A stretch of DNA of 64,000 nt, taken from the NCBI GenBank assembly GCA_015063695.1, contig SVTQ01000002.1, positions 1 to 64,000 of the forward strand, in the 5' to 3' direction. Under the pieces are notes generated by a model. The model was given only the letters and a program-made list of their open reading frames with translations. It made no database searches and was not told the DNA's origin. This document shows, one piece after another, positions 15,641-24,936 of this stretch. Each line of letters starts with the position of its first letter. Within the stretch, counting starts at the first letter, position 1. The stretch comes from Oscillospiraceae bacterium. Its GTDB lineage: Bacteria > Bacillota > Clostridia > Oscillospirales > CAG-272. Position numbers and translations under genes: made by a program.

Positions 15641-16018
15641 ATGACAAAGAATTGCAAGCTTATTCTTGACATCGTAACGTCCTCCAAATCTCATCCAACG
15701 GCAAAGGATATCTTTGACAGGATGAAGACCCTCTCCCCCGGAACCGTAATGGCAACGGTCTATAACAACCTTGCCCATCTTACAGAAGCGGGTCTTATAA
15801 GAAAGATCGAAATCCCAAGCGAAGCAGACAGATATGACAGAACGGAGATCCCCCATGAGCATATGATCTGCGAAAAATGCGGCGGTATCAGCGACATAAT
15901 GATGGAGGACCTGACAGACACCATCAGCGAAAAGGCAGGAGAGGATATAACTTCCTATTCCCTTATAGTCAAGTACGTCTGCTCCGCATGCAGAAGCGCA
16001 GAGGACAAGAACGTATAA
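15641..16018 (+). CDS. perR: Fur-family peroxide-type regulator (PerR-like)
   Basis: 125 residues. Winged helix (KDIFDRMKTLSPGTVMATVYNNL) followed by a dimerisation/metal domain with HEHMICEKCG and a second pair CSAC near the C-terminus: four cysteines for structural zinc. His/Asp ligands for regulatory iron appear in DRYDRTEIPHEH. PerR senses peroxide by metal-catalysed oxidation and represses oxidative defence genes. Two facts support PerR over Fur or Zur: rubrerythrin follows directly, and the two operator palindromes match PerR boxes. The arrangement predicts autoregulation. AGGAGG precedes the ATG. Confidence 0.88.
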   Translation: MTKNCKLILDIVTSSKSHPTAKDIFDRMKTLSPGTVMATVYNNLAHLTEAGLIRKIEIPSEADRYDRTEIPHEHMICEKCGGISDIMMEDLTDTISEKAGEDITSYSLIVKYVCSACRSAEDKNV

Positions 16019-16077
16019 GTCCGATGGGTAAAACACGTCAAATAATTTTATTTTAAATACATTTTGGAGGAACAATA

Positions 16078-16611
16078 ATGGAACTCAAAGGCTCAAAGAC
16101 CGAAAAAAATCTGATGACTGCATTTGCAGGCGAATCCCAGGCAAGAAACAAGTACACATACTTTGCTTCCGTTGCCAAGAAGGAAGGCTACGAACAGATC
16201 GCAGCTATTTTCCAACAGACAGCTGACAACGAAAAGGAACACGCAAAGCTGTGGTTCAAGGCTCTCGGCGAGCTGGGCACAACTGCTGAAAACCTTCTCG
16301 CTGCTGCAGAAGGCGAAAATTACGAATGGACAGATATGTACGCTACGTTCGCAAAGGAAGCTGAAGAAGAAGGCTTTGCTAAGCTTGCTTACCAGTTCCG
16401 CGCTGTTGCTGAGATCGAAAAGTCTCACGAGGAAAGATACCGCGCACTTCTCTCCAACGTTGAAATGCAGAAGGTATTTGAAAAGAGCGAAGAAACAATG
16501 TGGGAATGCCGTAACTGCGGTCACCTCGTGATCGGCAAAAAGGCTCCTGAGCTCTGCCCCGTATGTGCTCATCCCAAGAGCTACTTTGAAGTAAGAAAAG
16601 AAAATTACTAA
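16078..16611 (+). CDS. rbr: Rubrerythrin
   Basis: 177 residues. N-terminal four-helix di-iron domain ([20 protein letters not shown], and EKEHAKLWF and [10 protein letters not shown] giving the ExxH ligands), then a C-terminal rubredoxin-like centre CRNCGH with CPVCAHP. Reduces hydrogen peroxide in anaerobes. It is the second gene of a perR-rbr unit with no terminator between them and a strong GGAGG. Codon choice is uniform, suggesting high expression. A terminator follows at once. Confidence 0.97.
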   Translation: MELKGSKTEKNLMTAFAGESQARNKYTYFASVAKKEGYEQIAAIFQQTADNEKEHAKLWFKALGELGTTAENLLAAAEGENYEWTDMYATFAKEAEEEGFAKLAYQFRAVAEIEKSHEERYRALLSNVEMQKVFEKSEETMWECRNCGHLVIGKKAPELCPVCAHPKSYFEVRKENY

Positions 16612-16629
16612 TAATTAAATAACATAAAG

Positions 16630-16660
16630 ATAGCCTCAGGCATTGCCCGAGGCTATTTTT
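16630..16660 (+). terminator. Terminator of perR-rbr
   Basis: TAGCCTC pairs with GAGGCTA around an 11-base loop, followed by TTTTT. Confidence 0.85.
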
Positions 16661-16703
16661 ACTTTCGGACTTTCGCCCGACACTGTCTCTATTCTATTCA
16701 GTA

Positions 16704-18155
16704 TCAGAAGCCTTTTACAATGAAAGCTATAAGCTCTGTTGCAGATTTGTCTTCTCTTTCTTCGGTCATAATTGTAAGAATAGAGCCGTCGGAAAGAACT
16801 GTGGAGGAACAGAACCAGGGATAATATGTTTCAAAAAGATCTTCGCCATCTGCTTCACCAACGTATTTTCCGTCAGTATCCCAAAGAACCACATTTCTCA
16901 TGTTACCGTCAAAACCAATGTATCCGTTTTCGGATTTGGTAATAAACGTAATGCTTCCGAGGCCCTCGCCATCTTCACCGGAAAGAGTCTTGAGAAGGGC
17001 GCCGTCCTTATCATAAACGTATACTTTATGTCCGCTATCGTCTGCCGCAGAACCGCAAACGTAGATTGTGTCTTCATCAACGAACAGATTCATTATTGTT
17101 GAAACCTCGGAGAAGGTTACTGCTTTTTCGGTGCAGGAACCGCCTGCAAAAGTTACAATACTGCAATCAGCGCCTACAAAATAATCAACACCCCATGTTC
17201 CGGAAGGAGCAATCGCAAGCTTATCAATATCTTCATAAGTTGCAAAAACTTCTCCACCCTTAAGAACTGTAATGTCGTTCATGGAACCGCAGAGCCAGAG
17301 AGCTCCGTCGCTTGTCTGCTGTACGATCTCGTAATCATCCTCGGGAAGCTCGATATCCCGAGCGTACGTAAGCTCTCTTCCGTCAAGATCAAATTCCTTA
17401 AGAACGCCTTCGGAAAGAACGTAGACCTTATCTCCGACAGCTGCTACAGAATGATTAAAAGTTTCAAAAGTGGAGATATACTTATCAAACTCTATCCACT
17501 CTGTTTCAAGAGTAAAGGAACCGACCGAAACACTGTTTACGTCTGCCGCAAAGGCTTCGCCTTCCCATTCCCAGGGACCGTCTTCATTGCCTGTGTCTTC
17601 AAGTGTGAAGGTAAGTCCTGCAAGGAGAGCTTCAATACGGCTGTCAGCTGTGTCTTCAGCTGAGATCTCAACTTCAACCGTTGCACCTGCACCTTCAACT
17701 CTTGCAAAATACTTAACAGTAGCCTCGCCCCAGCTTTCGCTTTCGTATTTGAGACAGTCAACACCGCCTATTTTTACAAGCTCATAGGAGTTGTTTACTG
17801 CATATTCATACTGGTCAAAGCCGCAGTACACGAGGTCTTCGCGGAAATCATAGGGTTCATCAATATAAGCGCTGATCTCTGCATTTATAAGATAATATTC
17901 AGAGTCTTCGGGATCAAGGATCTGAAGAGTAATACTGCAGTCATCCTCGTCCTCTGTAAAATATTCTTCATCATAGACCCATACGCTCTCGTCGTAGCTG
18001 AGAGTCCAAAGAGGAGTAACAAGAGCATCCGCGGGCGCTTCGTTGGTATCTGCACCGCCGGGTTCGTCCGTTTCAGGATCCTCCGGTTTATTTCCGCAGG
18101 AAACAAAGGAAACGAGCATAAATGCTGCGAGTAAAAGTGCTAACAATCTTTTCAT
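16704..18155 (-). CDS. Lipoprotein of unknown function, possible beta-propeller
   Basis: 483 residues. Signal peptide with lipobox (SFVSCG), then a Pro/Asp/Glu-rich spacer. The first half (about 45-195) is an acidic alpha/beta region. The second half (about 230-480) contains several strands of the VYVLSEGVLKEFDLDG, IYVCGSAADDSGHKVYVYD, GYIGFDG and VVLWDTDGKYV type, which look like propeller blades. No catalytic motif is visible. Very acidic overall. Nothing in the neighbours suggests a role; the next upstream gene on the same strand is the zinc-ribbon protein at 18212. Confidence 0.75.
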   Translation of the reverse strand: MKRLLALLLAAFMLVSFVSCGNKPEDPETDEPGGADTNEAPADALVTPLWTLSYDESVWVYDEEYFTEDEDDCSITLQILDPEDSEYYLINAEISAYIDEPYDFREDLVYCGFDQYEYAVNNSYELVKIGGVDCLKYESESWGEATVKYFARVEGAGATVEVEISAEDTADSRIEALLAGLTFTLEDTGNEDGPWEWEGEAFAADVNSVSVGSFTLETEWIEFDKYISTFETFNHSVAAVGDKVYVLSEGVLKEFDLDGRELTYARDIELPEDDYEIVQQTSDGALWLCGSMNDITVLKGGEVFATYEDIDKLAIAPSGTWGVDYFVGADCSIVTFAGGSCTEKAVTFSEVSTIMNLFVDEDTIYVCGSAADDSGHKVYVYDKDGALLKTLSGEDGEGLGSITFITKSENGYIGFDGNMRNVVLWDTDGKYVGEADGEDLFETYYPWFCSSTVLSDGSILTIMTEEREDKSATELIAFIVKGF

Positions 18156-18211
18156 GATATTCTTCCTTTCACAAATAATATTAATTCATAAACAGCAAAC
18201 TTTTTTGAGGA

Positions 18212-18970
18212 TTATTTAACCTTTGAAAGAGCCTCGTCTGCTTTGCGGATCCATTCGGTTCTGTCGCCGTAGAAGTTGGCATTGAGAGCATCGATTGCAG
18301 CCTCACCCTTTTCTTCATCAATCTCTCCGTTAACAGCTGATTTTACCGCTTCGGTAACAGATTTAATTGCGTTTATCTGTCTCTTGGCATTATTGATTGC
18401 GTTTCCAAGTGTTTTCTGAATGCCGAACTGTTTATTGAAATATTTTTCTATGTAAGTGAAATCTGCCGCGCTTCCGATGGGCAGTCTGACAATGGGCATT
18501 CCGCTTACACCCGAAAAAGCAAGAACACAAAAATGCTTTGTTACGTCTTTGCCGTCAGAGCCTCTTTGAACCTCAGATACATATTCATAGCTGTAAAGAT
18601 CGGCAATTCTGTATACGCATGCCTTTGTTGTTTTTCCGAAAATGAATATCTTGTAGTCGTTCTGAATAAGAGCAACAAGACCCGTGGAGGGAGATACTCT
18701 GAGCATACCGTTCTCTCCGAAGCTTTTGATCTTCTCTTCTTTCTTCTTTGCTTTTGCAAGAGGAACAAATATCTGTTCCCACACCTTTGTTCCGTATTCA
18801 ACCTGCTCGATATGCTTCTTCACCTGTTCAAGAGTGGAGGGTACAAAATCAAACAGCTTCATACATCTTTTAGCGCACACCTTTCTGCATATATAGTTTT
18901 TGTCTGCAAGCTGCTGTTGAGCAAACAGACCCACCTCAGTACCGCAAATTGCGCAGTTGTGCTTTGCCAT
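18212..18970 (-). CDS. DUF4428-type zinc-ribbon protein
   Basis: 252 residues. The N-terminal zinc ribbon CAICGTEVGLFAQQQL with later CRKVC and CMKLF cysteines matches DUF4428-type ribbons. A middle domain (about 75-190) of alternating strands resembles the small PH-like or lipid-scramblase-type domains often following such ribbons, but this is guesswork. The C-terminus (195-252) is helical and lysine-rich. No signal peptide: cytoplasmic. AGGAGG lies before the ATG. Function unknown. Confidence 0.75.
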   Translation of the reverse strand: MAKHNCAICGTEVGLFAQQQLADKNYICRKVCAKRCMKLFDFVPSTLEQVKKHIEQVEYGTKVWEQIFVPLAKAKKKEEKIKSFGENGMLRVSPSTGLVALIQNDYKIFIFGKTTKACVYRIADLYSYEYVSEVQRGSDGKDVTKHFCVLAFSGVSGMPIVRLPIGSAADFTYIEKYFNKQFGIQKTLGNAINNAKRQINAIKSVTEAVKSAVNGEIDEEKGEAAIDALNANFYGDRTEWIRKADEALSKVK

Positions 18971-19090
18971 AAAGACCTCCTGTTGTTACTAAAAAATTAC
19001 GTGATTAAGGACATACCGTCTGCACTGAGCGAAAACGACAGACAGATTTTTGTCCCCCATGGCAAAATTATAACACAATATTAACAAAAT

Positions 19091-19165
19091 GTCCCCACAC
19101 TATTCATAGAAAAAAGTGTGGGGACGATAAATTTTATTGGGTTTAGTGTGGGAAAAAGTGTGGGA
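19091..19165. repeat. GTGTGGGGAC hairpin and direct repeats
   Basis: GTCCCCACAC (19091-19100) is exactly complementary to GTGTGGGGAC (19116-19125), and AGTGTGGGA recurs at 19145 and 19157. It is located after the GH20 stop codon. There is no U-tract, so it is not a standard terminator. Confidence 0.6.
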
Positions 19166-19200
19166 TTGCTTAACTTTTTGCGTCACCGCTCTTCTTGGAG

Positions 19201-21030
19201 TCAGTCTTCCGTTATTACAGGCACGTCGGTAATGCTTTTCACAAATTCGCGTATTCGGGGAAGGTCTGAAGGTTTATCCTCGCGAAGCCAAGCGGCGCTG
19301 TAATCTTCAAGCCAAAGGTCAAAATCCTTCTGAAGAGAATTTTTATCTTCAAAGCCCTCTGCTCCGTTTACGTAAAGGCGGAGGCGATTCATAAGAAGAA
19401 GAGCACGGGCAGCAAGAATGAGGTCCTCTGTTACCGCATCTTCCCTTCCGAGAGCAGAAAGGCGGGAAATTTCTTCTTCGCATGTTTTTACTGCTTCAAG
19501 AGTTTTCTCCTCGCTTCCCCATTCACCGTAAGAATGGGGTTTGTTCTTGCCCTCAAGGCAGACTGCGCTGTGCCACATAACGTATTCGAACCAATTTCCG
19601 CTGAAGGCGGCTCTGCCTAAACGGCGCAAGGTTTCAACCATATTGAATTCCGTCACTCCGTAAAGAAGGTGACTTGCCGTTTTTTCAAATTCTTCACCTA
19701 TTTCACTGTCAACGTTCCAGCTTTTTTCCGCGCCGAAGAGCATACCGTAAAGATTGCAGTTGAAGGCGCAGACGTGACCGAAATCGCCCCAGTTGGTATT
19801 GAGAATTCCGAGAGCGTTGTACTTTTTTGCATGGCGAGAAAAGCTTGTGATATTGCCCGCGGAAATATTGACGTTTTCAATGAAGGCGTCCCAGCACGAG
19901 GTTCCCGTGCAAGCTATCTGAGGAAAACCGAGCTCCGAGAACATCTGAGGTATCCACTCGGCGACCTCACGTCTGTAACACCAGTTGAGAATTACGGTGT
20001 CGGACGGAAGCTTTTCCTTTGCCTTCTCGGGGTAAGCCATAGGCTCATCTCCCCACATCATGACCTTTTTGCCGTGCTTCTTTACAACCTCTATAAGCTT
20101 TTCTACGTGATAAAAATAAGCCTCGGCTTTATCTTTTCCTTCGTTTTTACCCTTGCAAAGGTCAATCGTTTCATCACAGCAGATATTGAAATATTCGGAG
20201 GAGAAAAGGGGGGCATACTGGTCTATCATGCTTCCGATGACCTTTATTGTTTCGGGGTCATAAGGGTCAACCGTATGGTGCCACTGCTTTTCCATCCAGT
20301 AATTCCTTGAAGGCTCGTAGTTTTCAAGCTCGCAAATATGTCTGTATCTGTCGCTTTGAAGGAGAGTATAGAGATGTCCGAAAGTAGATAAAGAAGGTAT
20401 CAGCTCTATAAAATGCTCTCTGCAATAGAGGTCAAGCTCACGTATCTCGTCGGGTGTCATCGCATTATTTTCGTCTGCGATACCCTCAAGCTCGCGGAAG
20501 GTAAAAGCATCCTCAACGTAGAGCTGAAGAGAGTTTACCTTGTAGAAGGAAAGAAGGTCGACCACTCTTTTTAGCTTTTCAAGTTTCGGCACTCTGCCTC
20601 TCGTTATATCAAGATAAAATCCGCGGTATCCGAAATCGGGAGCATCCGTTATTTCACAGAAAGGAATATCCTTGCCGTAAAGCTTCACAAGCTGACGAAG
20701 GGTCTGAATTCCGTAAAATGCTCCAGCGGCTCCGTCTCCGTGAATTTTTACTCCGTCCTTTGAAACAGTGAGAGTGTAACCTTCACTCTCTGTTTCAAAA
20801 ATGGCTTTTTCTTTTTCACCGCAAGTTATTTTTACTGAGTTTTTGAAAGGCTCTTCGACTGCAAAATACACCTTGCCACCCGTTACCGCCTCTATTTTCT
20901 CAATAAGAACAGCGGCGGCGGAAAGTATTCTTTTGTCGGCAAAATCGGGCACAAAAAGAGAAACACCCGAAAGGTCAAAGCTCCCGTCTTTTTCCTCTAT
21001 CTGCCTTGGGGTCGGAATAATTCTTATCAT
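19201..21030 (-). CDS. Glycoside hydrolase family 20 beta-N-acetylhexosaminidase
   Basis: 609 residues. N-terminal GH20b-type domain (1-120), then a TIM barrel beginning GYRGFYLDITRGRVPKLEKL; the catalytic Asp-Glu pair is in FNICCDETIDLCKG near residue 280 (usual form HIGGDE). WGDEPMAYP and NWCYRREV line the sugar site. The C-terminal 150 residues are helical. There is no signal peptide, so it should act inside the cell, on imported GlcNAc- or GalNAc-containing oligosaccharides such as mucin or peptidoglycan fragments. AGGAG precedes the ATG. No sugar transporter adjoins it. Confidence 0.9.
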   Translation of the reverse strand: MIRIIPTPRQIEEKDGSFDLSGVSLFVPDFADKRILSAAAVLIEKIEAVTGGKVYFAVEEPFKNSVKITCGEKEKAIFETESEGYTLTVSKDGVKIHGDGAAGAFYGIQTLRQLVKLYGKDIPFCEITDAPDFGYRGFYLDITRGRVPKLEKLKRVVDLLSFYKVNSLQLYVEDAFTFRELEGIADENNAMTPDEIRELDLYCREHFIELIPSLSTFGHLYTLLQSDRYRHICELENYEPSRNYWMEKQWHHTVDPYDPETIKVIGSMIDQYAPLFSSEYFNICCDETIDLCKGKNEGKDKAEAYFYHVEKLIEVVKKHGKKVMMWGDEPMAYPEKAKEKLPSDTVILNWCYRREVAEWIPQMFSELGFPQIACTGTSCWDAFIENVNISAGNITSFSRHAKKYNALGILNTNWGDFGHVCAFNCNLYGMLFGAEKSWNVDSEIGEEFEKTASHLLYGVTEFNMVETLRRLGRAAFSGNWFEYVMWHSAVCLEGKNKPHSYGEWGSEEKTLEAVKTCEEEISRLSALGREDAVTEDLILAARALLLMNRLRLYVNGAEGFEDKNSLQKDFDLWLEDYSAAWLREDKPSDLPRIREFVKSITDVPVITED

Positions 21031-21180
21031 ACCGCGCTCCTTTGTCTTTCTTATAGGACTATTTTATCACAAAAAAAGCGTAAAATCTACTATAACTTAT
21101 TCTCTTGCCAAAATTCTTTTTATGTGATATACTTCTTTTGGGAAGTTTCCCGTTTAAAAACCTACAATAAGAGGTACAAC

Positions 21181-22197
21181 ATGGAAAGATATGCAATATA
21201 CGGCGCAGGTTCCCTCGGAACGGTTCTCGGCGCTTACATAACAAAAAACGGCGGAAAGATCGACCTTATCAACAGAAACAAGGCACATATTGCCGCTCTT
21301 CGCGAAAAAGGAGCTATAATAAACGGTACCGTCAACATGACAGTTCCCGTTTCCGCAATTACTCCCGACGAAATGACGGGCAAATACGATATTATTCTTC
21401 TTATGACAAAACAGCTTCTAAACCGCGAAGTAGTAACTTTCCTCAAGGACTATCTTGAAGAGGACGGCGTAATCGTAACCCTCCAGAACGGACTTCCCGA
21501 GCCGGGAATTGCCGAGATAGTTGGTGAAAGCCGCACTGTGGGATGTACCGTTGAATGGGGCGCGGCGCTGTCAAAGCCCGGCGTTTGCACTCTTACAAGC
21601 TCCCCCGACAGTCTTTCCTTCCACATGGGAAAGATGAAGGGAATTTCCGACAGTCGTTTTGAAGAGGTCAAAAAGCTTCTCTCCCTTATGTGTCCCGTTC
21701 ATGAAGAAACAAATCTCTTAGGCGCGCGCTGGTCAAAGCTTCTTATCAACGCCACATTCTCGGGGCTCGGCACCGTTGTCGGAGGCACCTTCGGCTCCGT
21801 TTCCGAAAACAAGGAAGCGGCAAAGGTTGCTGTGCGCTGTATGAAGGAGTGCATTGACGTTGGGCACGCGGCAGAAGTTGAATTCGCTCCCGTTCAGGGA
21901 AAGAACATCACTGCCCTTTTCTACTATAAAAACGCGCTGAAGCGCGCTTTTGCCACGCTTCTTGTACCCATCGCCATGAAGAAGCACCGCGACATTGAGC
22001 CCTCCATGCTTCAGGATATTAAGCACGGAAAGCCCTGCGAGGTCGATGCCATAAACGGCGTTGTCTGCGAATGGGGCACAAAGACGGGCGTAAAGACTCC
22101 CATCAACGACAGAATTGTTGAAACCATTAAAAAGATACAGGCAGGCGAAATCAAAGCCTCTCCTGAAAACATCAGACTTTTTGACGAACTGCTTTGA
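21181..22197 (+). CDS. Ketopantoate reductase-family protein (ApbA/PanE)
   Basis: 338 residues. NAD(P)-binding N-terminus YAIYGAGSLGTVLGAYI and the family stretch QNGLPEPGIAEIVGE, then a C-terminal helical domain with KLLINATFSGLGTV and NGVVCEWGTKTGVKTPIND. The family reduces 2-ketopantoate to pantoate in CoA synthesis, but many members act on other 2-keto acids, and no other pan gene is present; hence no symbol. It was shortened to the ATG at 21181 because the upstream frame lacks a ribosome site and Rossmann proteins start at this point. Confidence 0.85.
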   Translation: MERYAIYGAGSLGTVLGAYITKNGGKIDLINRNKAHIAALREKGAIINGTVNMTVPVSAITPDEMTGKYDIILLMTKQLLNREVVTFLKDYLEEDGVIVTLQNGLPEPGIAEIVGESRTVGCTVEWGAALSKPGVCTLTSSPDSLSFHMGKMKGISDSRFEEVKKLLSLMCPVHEETNLLGARWSKLLINATFSGLGTVVGGTFGSVSENKEAAKVAVRCMKECIDVGHAAEVEFAPVQGKNITALFYYKNALKRAFATLLVPIAMKKHRDIEPSMLQDIKHGKPCEVDAINGVVCEWGTKTGVKTPINDRIVETIKKIQAGEIKASPENIRLFDELL

Positions 22198-22247
22198 TAT
22201 AAAACTTCGGGCGGAGATATCCGCCCGTGTTATCTTTGGAGGACAAC

Positions 22248-22781
22248 ATGAATTTCAGTGAAATAGCAAGAAAGCGTCAATCCTGCAGAAACTTTGATGC
22301 GGACCGCGCAGTTGAAAACGAAAAGCTTGCAGAAATACTTGAGTGTGCAAGACTCGCGCCCTCAGCCTGCAATTCTCAGCCCTACCACCTGACAGTTTGC
22401 AAGGGCAGTACCGCAAAGGCGGTTGCAAAGGCGACCATGGGAATGGGCATGAACAAATTTGCCGATAAGGTTCCCGTTATGATAGTAATTTCCGAAGCTC
22501 CCTACAACAGAACGGCGGCTCTCGGTGCAAAAGCCAAGGGCAACGATTACCGTTCCATCGACATCGGGATCGTTACTGCACAGATCGCGGCATCAGCAAC
22601 CGACCTCGGTCTTTCCACCTGTATTTTGGGCTGGCTTGACGATGGAAAAATAAGAAAAATTTGCTCCATCGAACATCCCGTCCGCCTTGTTATCGCCCTC
22701 GGCTACGCATCAGAGGGAGACGCGCTCCGCGATAAAAAAAGACGTCCCCTCGAAGAGACCGTAACCTTTATGGAGGATTGA
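22248..22781 (+). CDS. Nitroreductase-family protein
   Basis: 177 residues. FMN-dependent oxidoreductase fold: RKRQSCRNF near the N-terminus (phosphate-binding RxSxR type), ARLAPSACNSQPYHL, and DIGIVTAQIAASATDLGLSTCILGW. Substrate unknown. Start ATG 22248 has GGAGG 5 bases before it. A GC-rich hairpin (22208-22227) lies ahead without a T-run. It sits directly before the unknown gene at 22783 (gap of one base), likely coupled. Confidence 0.87.
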   Translation: MNFSEIARKRQSCRNFDADRAVENEKLAEILECARLAPSACNSQPYHLTVCKGSTAKAVAKATMGMGMNKFADKVPVMIVISEAPYNRTAALGAKAKGNDYRSIDIGIVTAQIAASATDLGLSTCILGWLDDGKIRKICSIEHPVRLVIALGYASEGDALRDKKRRPLEETVTFMED

Positions 22782-22782
22782 G

Positions 22783-23859
22783 ATGGATGCGGAATTCATA
22801 CAGAATGCCGACCAAAAACCAAACGCGGCACCTTACCCGATAGTTTACTGCGACGAAAATCTGAACGTTGCCGACATAAGCCCTACGGCAAAGTCAGGCA
22901 ATTTCTCCCACCTTCAAGGCCTTTCTCTTAAAAAGCATCTGTCCGCGAAGGACATATCGGCTCTTTCTGCCTATATCAGAAACCATTCGGGCTCATACAA
23001 CAGCGGAATTTTCGTTGACATAAACAACGTAAAGGGAACGAAATGCGCTCACGTAACGGCGGTGAAGCTATTCGGCAAAAACTATTTTGAAATGCGCCTT
23101 TTCCGAAGCAGAACCTCCATGTTCAAAGACTTTGACGTTTCAAGAATAATGCTTTCAGACGTTCCCTACGTTCCTCAGTACGATCTGTCGCGAGACAGAA
23201 TTACCGTTAACGAAACAAGAGAAAAGCTTAGCAAAACCTTTTCCGCAGGGTATCTGAAAAATCTGTATTACAGTGCCCTTGAGCCTTTCCGCAGAGAAAT
23301 TTCCTTTGAACCCGTGGACGCGACACGGCGCATCTTCGCAGACCTCCCCTATGGGCTGGAGCTTGGAGGCACAAAATTTTCTCTTTCAGTCCGGAATGAA
23401 GAGGCCTTTATACACAACATAATTGACGTTTCAAATTACGTAAACCTTGTTGCTGTCTTTATGAAAATGTTCTGCGCGGTTACAAAGACGGGAAACGTTT
23501 CATGCTCCATGATCACCGAGGAAGACAGAGTAAGCCTTCTTTTCTCCACAAGTGCAAAGGAGCCGTCAACTCTTTTTGCCGGCGGTTTTGCCTTTGATCT
23601 TATCGCCGATGCCTATCCCGAAACAGCCTCCCTCGTTTGGGCGGCAAAATATATAGGTGCTCTTTTCGGCATACGCTGTTATGCGGAGCTTTCGGGAAAG
23701 GACACACTCACCGCGGAGATCCTTATGAGAAAATCCCCTCCCGATATTGAGATCGGAGTTATGCATCCTCATTACAAGGAGCTTGAAGAGCTTTGCCGCA
23801 CCGCGGCCGCCCTTTCGGTCTACCTCGAAAATGAGGAAGTTAAAAAATACTTCATATAA
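22783..23859 (+). CDS. Unknown protein, PAS-like N-terminus
   Basis: 358 residues, soluble. The first about 110 residues read like a PAS fold (PYPIVYCDENLNVADISPTA, GLSLKKHL, FEMRLFRS). A helical region follows (155-190), then a segment of about 150 residues (FSLSVRNEEAFIHNIIDVSNYVNLVAVFM..., LIADAYPETASLVWAAKYIG) arranged like a histidine kinase ATPase domain but without its N- and G-box motifs. It may be a degenerate sensor or adaptor. It starts right after the nitroreductase and shares its GGAGG, so the two are translationally coupled. Function not assigned. Confidence 0.7.
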   Translation: MDAEFIQNADQKPNAAPYPIVYCDENLNVADISPTAKSGNFSHLQGLSLKKHLSAKDISALSAYIRNHSGSYNSGIFVDINNVKGTKCAHVTAVKLFGKNYFEMRLFRSRTSMFKDFDVSRIMLSDVPYVPQYDLSRDRITVNETREKLSKTFSAGYLKNLYYSALEPFRREISFEPVDATRRIFADLPYGLELGGTKFSLSVRNEEAFIHNIIDVSNYVNLVAVFMKMFCAVTKTGNVSCSMITEEDRVSLLFSTSAKEPSTLFAGGFAFDLIADAYPETASLVWAAKYIGALFGIRCYAELSGKDTLTAEILMRKSPPDIEIGVMHPHYKELEELCRTAAALSVYLENEEVKKYFI

Positions 23860-23863
23860 GAAA

Positions 23864-23902
23864 AAACGGTGAAGAACACCTTTTGGCGGCTCTTCACCGT
23901 TC
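23864..23902. terminator. Bidirectional terminator
   Basis: AACGGTGAAGA pairs exactly with TCTTCACCGTT around a 15-base loop, with A/T runs on both sides, between convergent genes. Confidence 0.85.
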
Positions 23903-23907
23903 TCTTA

Positions 23908-24861
23908 TTACATTTTCTTGCCCTGCCATGAATTACGGGCAAAGAGCTCTTTGTCTATCTCGTTTGCGACTATTGTTTTCTTAATGCTCCAGAGGGGGGC
24001 AAGAAGCTCCGCCGCCTTACCGTCGCCCGTTACGCGGCCCACTGCAATTTCGGGAGGGATACTTTCAAGCTGGTCGCAAACCGTTTCAACATAATCTTCA
24101 AGCTCCATGGGAACGTATTCTCCGCTCTCAAAAAGTGATGCAAGTCTTGTATTTTTCAGCACGTGGAGAAGATGAAATTTTATTATATCGGGCTTCATTT
24201 CACCCACTGCCGCCGCGCTTTCAAGCATTTCCGCTTTCGTTTCAAGTGGAAGTCCGTTTATAAGGTGAACTCCGATCTTTATGCCGCTGTCGGCATCGCG
24301 AAGCCTTTTATAGCCATCGCGGAACTGAGCGAAAGAATGGCCTCTGCCTATACGCACCGCGGTTTCGTCATGGATACTCTGAAGACCAAGCTCTACCATA
24401 ACGGGAATATCGCAATTTATTCTCTTCAAAAGAGAGATTACTTCATCATCGAGACAATCCGCCCTTGTCGCTATCGCCAGCATCACAGCTCCCTCAAAGT
24501 AAACGCACTCACGGTACACCCTCTCAAGAGTTTCTATGGGTGCATAAGTATTTGTATGAGCCTGAAGATAGGGAATGAAATTTTTGCATCCCCATTTTCT
24601 CTCCATTATTTCTTTTCCCTTTTCATACTGCAGTCTGAGCGAGCCTTCTGCCGCCGCACCCGACGAGCCTCCGCTGCAGTAGATGCATCCGCCGCATCCG
24701 ACGGTACCGTCGATATTGGGGCAGGTAAATCCCGCGTCAAGGGAGATCTTGGCCGTCTTTGCACCAAACATGCTTCTCAGATAGTAGTCAAAGGTATGAT
24801 ACCTTTTGTTAGTATCCGAAAAAGGGAAGGGATTTGTATTTCTCTGTGTTTCTCTTTTCAT
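23908..24861 (-). CDS. TIGR01212-family radical SAM protein (YhcC-like)
   Basis: 317 residues. An iron-sulfur site CPNIDGTVGCGGCIYC lies near the N-terminus, followed by HTNTYAP, ELGLQSIHDETA and GVHLINGLPLET, all family landmarks. The cluster motif is the longer spacing seen in YhcC proteins, not CX3CX2C. In E. coli YhcC the activity is unassigned. Start at 24861 (MKRETQRNTNPFP): the longer frame runs through a perfect palindrome and is rejected, though the site here is weak (AGGA only 2 bases away). Confidence 0.87.
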   Translation of the reverse strand: MKRETQRNTNPFPFSDTNKRYHTFDYYLRSMFGAKTAKISLDAGFTCPNIDGTVGCGGCIYCSGGSSGAAAEGSLRLQYEKGKEIMERKWGCKNFIPYLQAHTNTYAPIETLERVYRECVYFEGAVMLAIATRADCLDDEVISLLKRINCDIPVMVELGLQSIHDETAVRIGRGHSFAQFRDGYKRLRDADSGIKIGVHLINGLPLETKAEMLESAAAVGEMKPDIIKFHLLHVLKNTRLASLFESGEYVPMELEDYVETVCDQLESIPPEIAVGRVTGDGKAAELLAPLWSIKKTIVANEIDKELFARNSWQGKKM

Positions 24862-24876
24862 TTTCCTAAAACAAGA

Positions 24877-24914
24877 TGGGGATGTAAAAAACTTGCAAGT
24901 TTTTTTACATCCCC
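24877..24914. terminator. 38-bp perfect palindrome
   Basis: TGGGGATGTAAAAAACTTG followed with no loop by its exact complement. An A-run and a T-run sit in opposite arms, so it could terminate either strand. It lies between the stop of the NrdG-like gene and the start of the YhcC-like gene. Confidence 0.75.
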
Positions 24915-24936
24915 ACATAATCATGATCTAAAATAC

